The position numbers and the translations under genes are program-made. Shown here piece after piece: positions 56,273 through 64,000 of a DNA stretch of 64,000 nt (positions within the stretch are counted from its first letter, which is position 1; the number at the start of each line of letters is the position of its first letter). The notes beneath the pieces are model-generated. The model was not told the DNA's origin. It saw nothing but the letters and a program-made list of their open reading frames with translations, and did no database searches. The stretch spans positions 124,001 to 188,000 of the forward strand of contig NW_026014713.1 in assembly GCF_020379485.1 (NCBI RefSeq), in the 5' to 3' direction. The DNA is from Brassica napus. Its lineage: Eukaryota > Streptophyta > Magnoliopsida > Brassicales > Brassicaceae.

Positions 56273-56865
56273 TGTTGAGATGAGCCAAGTATATGTGGAG
56301 CAAGTGAGGAGTTGAGACTAAGGAGATGAGTTGAAGCTTGGAAAGGTTTGAGTAAGGTCCGTACTGTCCGTACATGACCGTACCATCCATACACATGGAG
56401 ATGGGTAAAACCTTGACAAGAGTAAAGAAGTTACTTGGGGTAACTTATGGGAAGGGAAGGAACTTACCTGGATGGATCAGACCGTTGAGGGATAAGGAAG
56501 AGCGCGCCTTGACAGGCTGGAACAGCTGGAAAGGCAAGAGCATCTCGGTCCAAGATGCTAGATGCTCCGCGCATGTGGAGAAGCTAATTGGCTAGTTCAA
56601 ATGAGCTTATCCTTTCTACATTGACCTCACATGCTTCAGTCTTCTCTTGATTTCGAAAACCCTTGTATGCTCACACTATATATTGTAACTCATGTTGTTA
56701 ATAAAAGATTAGACAGTTCTTGACACTAAAACAATCTCTTAGACTCAAAGGCTCTCAATCATGATCATACACTAAACTCTTAGCTAAACTCGTCCTAAAT
56801 AACCTCTAGACTCTTTCTAATCTCTTTCTTTCCTTATATCAAACACAGATTCTCTAAAACTTATA
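56273..56865 (+). repeat. E8 3' LTR (593 bp)
   Basis: Matches 39006-39597 with about four differences, including one extra A in AATAAAAG. Followed by cctct (56866-56870). Confidence 0.95.
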
Positions 56866-57472
56866 CCTCTTCATGTAGCCGGTTTGATAGTCCCCCTCTC
56901 AACTGACTTCTCAGCCATCTTAGAAAGGCTAGGATGCGGCCGGTTCATCTTTAAAACACCAGTGAGGCTGAGCAATACTTCAAACTAGGCTTGCCCTCTT
57001 GATAGACCTGATTTGAGTCTCCCCCTCTCAAAAGACTTCACAGCCACTTTAGAGAAGCTAGGAAACGACCAGGAACATCTTCAGTGAGGCTCAAGCGATG
57101 GTACCTGATACATTATCCCAAAGGTGCATCAGTACTTATCAAGACACATCACACAATCTATTCAAACATTTTAAGTATCATTTCTAGACTTTGATTTGAA
57201 ATGATGAATGTATTGAATTGAATTGAGCTTAGAACACTTCCCTTTTGTTTTGATGAGTTCCCACTCGGCCATTGCACCATCTCCATGGCACCATCAACTT
57301 CTTGGAAAAAGGCAGAATGGATTCATCAGCTTCTCATCAATCACTTCACCATAGAAGCCACTTTGATGAGTTCTCCTTCACCCTTAGACTGCCTAGACTT
57401 GTTCCAGCTGATGATCCTTTGTAGGAGTCTTTGCAAAGACATGTTACTGACCATGGATCATATGCATTAAGA

Positions 57473-57516
57473 CTCCCCCTCAAGCTTAGAACCGAGACTA
57501 GAAGGAGCTAAGCTTG
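57473..57516 (-). promoter_or_regulatory. Second polypurine-like tract with stem-loop inside E7
   Basis: CTCCCCCTC (minus GAGGGGGAG) at 57473-57481, followed by CAAGCTTAG (57481-57489) pairing with CTAAGCTTG (57508-57516). Same design as the 3' terminal module but about 1 kb inside the element (E8 excluded). It could act like a central polypurine tract or be a remnant of an older 3' end. Confidence 0.55.
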
Positions 57517-57654
57517 TGATGATCATATGCATCCCCATGGTCTTATAACTATCAGTCTTTCATGATAGCATTCTTCTTGTGAGTTTACTCTCTTCCTTAA
57601 CCAGGAACTAGGGTGTTTGAATCACCATAGAGAGCCTCACAAGACACACCTTCT

Positions 57655-57805
57655 CATTGCATAATTACCCATGCTACACTTCTTGTAGACTTTGGACTGG
57701 ATATGTCCAATGGTATTATGCAATGGCCATCTCTCATTGCATAATCAATCACACTACACTTCCTGTAGATTATGGACTAACATGTCCTAGTGATGATATG
57801 CAATG
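57655..57805 (-). repeat. Two 71-bp palindromic units in E7
   Basis: Units 57655-57725 and 57735-57805 each start CATTGCATA and end TATGCAATG (perfect 9-bp inverted repeats) and hold smaller inner stems (GGAC/GTCC and CTACA/TGTAG on the minus strand). E3 carries the same pair at 61608-61758. Confidence 0.75.
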
Positions 57806-58067
57806 GCACAAGATCTTTGTCTCTACATTCTTGGCTGTTGGCGAATTACATGTATCACCTTCCTTGTGTACCTAACACCACCACAACTCAATCCAAGATC
57901 AGATCATCCCATTGGGATCAAATCAAGATCATCCATCCTGTTTGATCACCAATGCCACAATAATATATAATACTTGAAACACGCTAGACAATCAAGGCAA
58001 GAACAAGCAGATTTCAATCTCTAAAATGACAATGAAAGCTCTAAACAATACATTGACATCCTAGGTT

Positions 58068-58092
58068 TATATATATATATATATATATATAT
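58068..58092. repeat. TA microsatellite
   Basis: About 12 TA dinucleotides followed by a short T run, within the E7 non-coding region. Confidence 0.95.
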
Positions 58093-60505
58093 TTTTTAAA
58101 GTTCTCTAAATGCAATGCAAGCTTACATCAGTACATTTGCAATTTAGGCTCATTTTTAAATGCATCACTACATGAATGAACAATCTTAAAGCATTATCTA
58201 TATTAATGCAACAGGTTCAATCCATGAGCAATATTAAAGCTATGCACAACATTTTCAATCAAAACCAATGATGCAAGCAACTTAGACAATTTCTAATTGA
58301 TGCAAGACTTTCATTGATGGATTAAACTTAGGCATTAGCATCAGACCACAATAGGATTGAACTTAGACAGAATGAGACATGCTTATGTATGCAAAACAAC
58401 TTTTTAAACATGATGCAAGCAGTAGAGACATTCTACTCAATTCTACAACACATTCATGATGATTCAAGCTATGGGAACACAGAAAACACTGTAATAAACA
58501 AGATATGAGATTCTGGGACACTAGACATTACTTAATGTCAACAAGACAATGCAGCAACAAAATATTTTCAGTGCAATTAGCCTAGACATTCTACTAGAAG
58601 CTATAAACTATTAATGGAACTTTCAATAGGGAAATCACAGAGCATAATCAAGATATAGACCTATCAAGACATATTAAAATAGATGAGACTAGGTTTACTC
58701 CCTTGTTTAAGATGATGAGAAGTGGTCCTTAATGTCGCCACTTGAATCCTCACTTCTTCTTCTCCTCTCATTGCAATCACCCTTCTGAATTTGCCACCAT
58801 GATGGAATGCTTATGGAATTTTCAGCTACTTCTTCAATCACCTCACACTAGAAGCCGCCTTGATAGAGTAGCCTTCTTCTTCACACAGCCAAGAGTGCTC
58901 TGTCTTAGTTTGAGCACTCTATTGAATAAGCACGCCACTGCGTAGACCCGGTTGGCTTCTTCTTCAATTACTTGCAATGGTAAGGAGAGGAACACCAGTG
59001 AGCTTAAGTGAGTTTTACAACCATCTGCGCTTCACCCTTCTTGTAACAACTCTCCATTGCACACACAAAGGGCACCATTCATTCTCTTTCAACTCGGATT
59101 TGATGATGAACTAGGAACATCTTTTGTGAACCTGAAACATCACTCAAACTCCAGCAAGGATAAGACACAATTGCATTGGGATCAATCCTTGACTTCATCA
59201 AGTTTGATCACCAATGTCTCAGGCTTTATTACACTAGACAGAATCAAGAAAATGTCAAGTTCTTATCTATGCAAGCAACATTTCTCTAAATACTAAGCAA
59301 GACCTTATCAGATTCAAGCCAAAGTATTTAGACAATTTTAACAACTCCTTAATATTCAACTTAGACTTTAATCTAAATGCAATAATACAAGGCAGCAACA
59401 AGACAGTATGCATTAATTAACCTTAATCAGTTTCTAACTCATGAAAGGAAGCATGATTAGATAATATAAACTATCATCTTAACAAGACAATTCAATTTAG
59501 AACTGGCATTAAGCATTTCAAACATTTTCAATTGTATTGATATCAATCCTTGATTGATAAATCATCAAATTTGATTCCCAATATCACAAGCAATGCAACA
59601 GATAGACACAAGGCATTATCAAGTTCTAATCTTTGCAAGCAAATCTCTAAGCACAAGCATGATCATAACAGATTCAATACAAGCTACCTAGGCAATTTTA
59701 AAGCTTCTTTACTCAGCAATTTAGACATGAATCTAATGCTTCAATGTAAGACAGCCACAAGATGATAACATGCATTAATCTTTATCAGTATCTAACACAT
59801 GAATGCAACCAGTTTTGACAGTACCATTTAGCACATTAATACACATTCATTTAGAGCTGGGATTAAGAAATAACATTATCAACCAACATCAGACACAATG
59901 CATAACCTTAGGTGATTTCATTTCATGAAAGCAATCAGGTTTAGACAACTTCTAACTCCCTAACAAGCCTCACTAGAATCAGGTTTAAGCATTTTTAAAC
60001 TTTTCAACCACCAAACAAGACTTTTTAAGCATTCTGGGACAGATTCTAAAATTCATTTAGCAATCTTTAAACAATCCTCAGGTTTTCAATCACATCACAA
60101 CATCACAACCAGTCAATATACTCAAGCTTTATACAAGAGAAAGAGGTTTCTTACAGCCAAGGAACTAGTGTCATGGCAAGACAGTGAGCTGTTGGTGTCA
60201 ACTCCAACTTCTCCTTCTCCCATGGACCTTTCTCTTGCACTCTCCATGTCAAAGACCACACCTTTCTTCATGTTGAATTCGCCACACCAGTACCAGCTGA
60301 AAGCTGTCACCTTTCCCATTGCTTCCAAGGTTCTTTCTTCTTCATGGGCTTCATGAGAGAGTGTAGATCAGCTAGAGACAGCTTTTGGACACCATGGATG
60401 AGCACACCTTCTTCTTGAAGAGTTGAACAGCCGGCTGGACCATGGAGCTTCTTCTTGGCTTCAAGCGACATGGAGGAGAGCTATGAGCTTCAGCGGAAGC
60501 AAGAA

Positions 60506-60536
60506 CCAAGTTCAGATGAACCTGGCTCTGATACCA
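60506..60536 (-). promoter_or_regulatory. E7 primer-binding site with overlapping stem-loop
   Basis: Minus-strand TGGTATCAGAGCCAGG at 60521-60536. CCAGGTT (60519-60525) pairs with AACTTGG (60506-60512), with one G-U pair. Confidence 0.83.
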
Positions 60537-61534
60537 TGTGATTTTTAAAGAGATCTCTACTCTGGTTGTATGTGTGTGTGTATAAACTCCAATGGAGAAA
60601 GATGAGAGCTTGTTCTAGGTGATTTAAGAACAGAGATTGATGAGAGTATTTAAGTGTTTATGAGACTAAAGAGAATGAGATTAAGAGACTGAGAGACTAA
60701 GAGAATAAGTGTTTAGAGATTAGAGTTTCAGATTCAAGAACTAGTTTTTCATTTCCATGAAGGAGAGGGGAAATCCCCCTAACTCTCTTAAGAGTTACAA
60801 TTTCGTCCATACATCTGTTTATATAGGCTGTTACAATCTGAGACATCATAAACCTATATCTAATGGCTGTAAATCACTTAAGAGGAATGGATGGTGTAGA
60901 TGATCTGGTCTTGTTGCAATCTGAGTAGTTGATGCTGATTGGTTAAGAGGAGATGGAGCCTGATTGGTTTAATTCAAAATGGGGAAGGCTGAACTGTGAT
61001 TGGCTCTCCTTAGGCTCCTCCTAATCTGTCCACAGATCAGTCCAGGTTCATCGTCGTGGCTCCCCTTGTCTTTACAGCCAAGGCCAGCCTGTCCCATGAC
61101 CAAACTAGCCAATCACACTCCAATGGCATCTTCTTGATTCTCCTTTGATGCCATCTGATCAGAACCTTATCCACATGACTGGGACCACTTTTATAACTCC
61201 CAAACCTTGCCCAGACATTGCACAAGCATTCCCAGGATGTCAGGTTCGCCCTATTTTTGCACCAACTCCAAAACTTCTCAAATGGCCGAGTTATGCAAAT
61301 CTGGGTCGCCCTGGTCCGTACGGATCCGTACTGTCCGTACACGTCCGTACTGCCTCGCCCTATCTTTGCACACTCGCCCATTTATTCCCAAATACACTTC
61401 TAAGTCTCTCCTAGACTTTGCCCTAACTTTGCACATCCATCAGGACACTTCTGGACACCTTACCCTATCTTTTGCACAAGCCCCAACTAAACTCAACACT
61501 TTTAGTTTCTCCATTTCTTCTCTTTAAGTTAACA
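60537..61534 (-). repeat. E7 5' LTR (998 bp)
   Basis: Copy of 37553-38550. Minus-strand TATATAAA box at 60818-60825. GTAC-core cluster at about 61315-61354. Followed by gtgtt (61535-61539). Confidence 0.94.
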
Positions 61535-61796
61535 GTGTTAGGTACACAAGAGAAGTGATACATGTAACTCGCCAACAACCAAGAATGTAAAGACAAGGGT
61601 CTTGCGCCATTGCATATCATCACTAGGACATGTTAGTCCATAATCTACAGGAAGTGTAGTGTGATTGAGTATGCAATGAGAGATGGCCATTGCATAATAC
61701 CATTGGACATATCTAGTCCTTAGTCTATAGGAAGTGTAGCATGGGTCATTATGCAATGAGAGGTGTGTCTTGTGAGACTCTCTATGGTGATTCAAA
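61535..61796 (+). other. E3 internal region, part 4, non-coding
   Basis: Last visible piece of E3, matching the reverse of E7 57610-57880. It ends abruptly at GATTCAAA where E11 begins. Confidence 0.82.
61608..61758 (+). repeat. Two 71-bp palindromic units in E3
   Basis: Units 61608-61678 and 61688-61758, each bounded by CATTGCATA and TATGCAATG. Inner stems GGAC/GTCC and CTACA/TGTAG (one U-G in the second unit) are kept although the loops differ between units. Confidence 0.75.
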
Positions 61797-62861
61797 TGTT
61801 GAGATGAGGAAGCTATGAGATTTAAGAGTCTAGGATGTGTGTGTGAAGAACAAGCCTCTTAGGGCAGAATAGAGTCTTGAAATGGTGAAGAAAGAATCTG
61901 ATGAACTAGTATGAACTTAGATCAGAAACAAAGAGACTTTGAGAGATTAAGAGATTAGAGACTAAGAAAGGGAGAGATTAAGAGAATCTGATCAAGAACA
62001 TACTTTATAATATGAAGGAGATGGGGAAATCCCCCATACTCTCTTAAGAGCTTTAATTTTCGTCCATACACATGCTTTTATAAGCTTTACACTTTGAAAC
62101 ATTAGAAACCCTTAATCTAATGGCTAGAAATGACTTGTGAAATGGATGGCTTGGATGTAGTCTTGTTTTGGTCTTTGCAATCTTGGTGATGGCTTCTGAT
62201 TGGTTAAGGAAGGCTGGCTGGTGATTGGTCCATTCAAACTGGTCAAGGCAAGGGCTGGCTTCTGATTGGTTCCTCAAAGGCTCCCATGAACCTTCCCACT
62301 TCTTTAGCTAGATACATGGTCCCCTTTGCTTTCCCTTTACACCTCTTGACAGCCTGTCCTTGTTGACCACGTCCCCTCTCTTCCTTATCCACAAATAGTC
62401 TGATTACAATCAGACAAGGTCGCCTAATCGCTCTCTAAACCGACGCCCTAAGTTTGCACAACTTCTGGTCGATCCTGGGTGAAGTACGGTTGATGGTACG
62501 TACCGCCTGTCCGTACCTCGCCCTATTTTTGCACATCTCACCCAAACATCTCCAATGGTTAGACCTGACTCGGTTTGGGTCGCCCTAAGATTGCCCGGCC
62601 CGTCCGGTTTTGTACCGTCCGTACCGTCTGATCATCTGGTCGCCCTATCTTTGCACCATCACCCATCTGTCTCCAAATGGTGTCTAAGTCCCTCCTGGAC
62701 TCAAACCCTATCTTTGCACAGCCTTCATGACACTTCTAGACTTCTCTAAACCTTCATGAAGCCTTGATAGACAATCTCTTAAGATCTTGTCCCTATTCTT
62801 GCTCAAGACCTAAACTCAACCCAACTCCTCCTTTGGCTCCATTTCTTTCTTCAAGTCAACA
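61797..62861 (-). repeat. E11 3' LTR (about 1065 bp)
   Basis: On the minus strand TGTTGA...TCAACA. TATA-like TTATAAAA (minus) at 62076-62083. GTAC-core repeats scattered over about 62485-62630. Related to the E7 LTR but clearly diverged. Confidence 0.75.
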
Positions 62862-62973
62862 CTCCCCCTCAAGCTTGACTTTAGCTGATCCTAAGTCAAG
62901 CTTGGAACCTTGAAGAACTTCCTCATTAAAAACCTCACCAAGGAAAACCCTTTGGGACAAAACCTTGATGAGG
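62862..62973 (-). promoter_or_regulatory. E11 polypurine tract and two stem-loops
   Basis: Polypurine tract at 62862-62870. Stem-loop 2 pairs 62870-62881 (CAAGCTTGACTT) with 62893-62904. Stem-loop 1 pairs 62933-62943 with 62963-62973. Confidence 0.8.
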
Positions 62974-64000
62974 GAAAAAGAGTAAAGTCTCCAAGGCCTA
63001 GGGATTGGCCAGTGAGTCTTTGTGCCTTACCAACAATGTAAGGGACACAAAGACTCTGGATCATGGCCTCTTCATTCTTCCCATGCCTTGTACTCTCCTT
63101 ACTGCCTGATCTTGGCCTCTCCCCCTTTCACCTAACCTCTTGTTAGGTTGAAGTGTTCGGACACACCAGATCAGCCTCTTCTTGGAGATACAACACTCTT
63201 GCTGAGTCTTGGCTGCTTCTTCTTCTTCTAGAGTCGCCACCTTGTTGCTGGAACTACATGAGGATGCTTCAGCCACTCTCCAATCACCTCAACACTTGAA
63301 GCCGCCTTGGACATTGCTTCTTCATCCTTCATCATACTTCCCAACAGGTTGCTTCCTCTTCTAGAATAACCACCAAGCTCATTCTGATCATGTAAGCTTC
63401 AACACTCCCCCTCAAGCTTGAGACTCTCACAGGAACAAGCTTGAACGGATGGCTTCATGATCAACACACACACACCATTGCAGCCTCTTCTTGAACTCGC
63501 CATCTTGAATGGAATGCTTGTGGAAGCCTCAGCTATCTCTTCAACCACCTCACACTAGAAGCCGCCTTGATAGAGTAGCCTTAATCTTCTCACAGCCAAG
63601 AGTACTCTGTCTTAGTTTGAGTACTCTCTTGAATAGACTCGCCACAGCCTAAACCCGGATGGCTCCTTCTTCAGGTGCTTGCAATGGACTTCTTGGATCG
63701 CCTAGGAAGCTCACTCAACTCCCCTCCTCAAGCTTGGCCTAATCTAGGTTCAAGCTTGAAGTGAGCTTCAGTGAGACTTCACACCAGTGGCGCCATATCA
63801 CACTAGTAACCACTCTCCATTGCACACACAATGGGCAACAAGTCTTCCTCTTATACTCGGATGGATGGTGAGCAAAGAACACTTCTTGTGAACCTGAAAC
63901 ATCACTCAAACTCCAGCAAAGATAAGACACAATAGTATTGGGATCAATCCTTGATTAATCATCAAGTTTGATTCCCAATATCACAAGCATTGCAACAGAT
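62974..64000 (-). other. E11 internal region, non-coding
   Basis: About 1 kb to the window end with no gene. Similar to E7 internal sequence (38663-39000, then 58730-59240). It contains a second polypurine/CAAGCTTG module at 63405-63443 and a weaker one at about 63722-63757. Confidence 0.75.

Larger units (their letters stand above)
39006..56865 (+). mobile_element. E8: Ty1/Copia retrotransposon, inserted in E7, split by E9 and E10
   Basis: LTRs of 592 and 593 bp, flanked by cctct at 39001-39005 and 56866-56870. The gag-pol is cut twice by later insertions and has one nonsense codon. LTRs differ at about four positions by eye. Confidence 0.95.
56866..60520 (-). other. E7 internal region, main part, non-coding
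   Basis: About 3.7 kb with no recognisable gene. It holds an approximate 128-bp tandem duplication near 56881-57100 (each copy with TCCCCCTCTCAA), a second polypurine/stem-loop module (57473-57516), two 71-bp palindromic units (57655-57805), a TA microsatellite and degenerate longer repeats also seen in E3. Frames of up to about 80 codons are unsupported. Confidence 0.8.
37553..61534 (-). mobile_element. E7: non-coding LTR element, minus strand, inserted in E3 and split by E8
   Basis: LTRs of 998 bp at both ends, flanked by gtgtt at 37548-37552 and 61535-61539. It has an initiator-tRNA primer-binding site and the polypurine/stem-loop module, but its roughly 4.1 kb of own internal sequence (38551-39005 and 56866-60536) shows no gag, protease, integrase, RT or RNase H motif. 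Its internal part aligns in reverse with E3 and in the same direction with E11. Probably non-autonomous, using enzymes of coding Copia relatives (inference). Confidence 0.92.
16042..61796 (+). mobile_element. E3: large non-coding LTR element in satellite, split by E4, E5 and E7
   Basis: Starts with a 957-bp LTR next to satellite sequence; the expected target duplication is gttca (16037-16041), partner not visible. The internal sequence is found in four pieces (16999-19263, 25317-25623, 37183-37552, 61535-61796) separated by insertions with duplications catag, gtcta and gtgtt. The pieces join smoothly and align, reversed, with E7 (56866-60536), which proves the order. No gag or pol motif is present. 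Its right end is cut by E11, so the 3' LTR is not in the window. Similar in kind to LARD-type elements; mobilised in trans if at all (inference). Confidence 0.88.
61797..64000 (-). mobile_element. E11: non-coding LTR element, minus strand, right part outside window
   Basis: Starts TGTTGA at 61797, where E3 sequence stops; LTR end at 62861, then the polypurine module and non-coding internal sequence similar to E7 up to the window end. Left target duplication would be tcaaa (61792-61796); the other side is not visible, so the left boundary is less certain than the others. Confidence 0.75.

Noticed and set aside
16042..61534. E3 and E7 being the two ends of one element
   Set aside because: They are in opposite orientation, and E7 has its own LTR pair and target duplication (gtgtt) inside E3.

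Overview
The window is repeat-only plant DNA. I see no host gene, rRNA or tRNA gene. It consists of a satellite array and at least eleven Ty1/Copia-type LTR retrotransposons (labelled E1 to E11 here), most nested inside each other. All the visible primer-binding sites match plant initiator tRNA-Met. A 176-bp satellite together with Copia nests suggests a Brassicaceae centromere or pericentromere. From memory, Brassica centromeric satellites are about 176 bp and Brassica has a Copia-type centromeric retrotransposon, but the genus is inference, not shown here.

Layout. 1-5282: E1 (minus strand, intact gag-pol, left LTR cut by the window edge), inserted in E2. 5283-9383: 3' part of E2 (plus, broken pol, 3' LTR). 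9384-16041: 38 monomers of the 176-bp satellite, partly in a 7-monomer higher-order repeat. 16042-61796: E3 (plus), a non-coding LTR element inserted in the satellite and split by three insertions: E4 (19264-25316, minus), E5 (25624-37182, plus, itself split by E6 at 27386-33400), and E7 (37553-61534, minus, non-coding). E7 is split by E8 (39006-56865, plus), which is split by E9 (39905-45772, minus) and E10 (46589-52686, plus). 61797-64000: E11 (minus, non-coding, right part outside the window). Nearly every junction is confirmed by a 5-bp target-site duplication. The longest chain is satellite > E3 > E7 > E8 > E9 or E10.

Coding state. E1, E9 and E10 have full-length open gag-pol frames. E4 has an open frame but has lost the RNase H Glu motif. 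E6 has one frameshift near its end. E2, E5 and E8 are broken. E3, E7 and E11 have about 1-kb LTRs and no recognisable gene, yet carry the priming signals of the coding elements that are in view (E3 and E7 the primer-binding site, E7 and E11 the polypurine tract), so they could be mobilised in trans (inference).

The most interesting signal is a set of RNA-like structures shared by coding and non-coding elements: two stem-loops just upstream of the polypurine tract with compensatory base changes, and a stem-loop overlapping the 3' half of the primer-binding site. The non-coding elements also hold extra copies of the polypurine/stem-loop module and paired 71-bp palindromic units.
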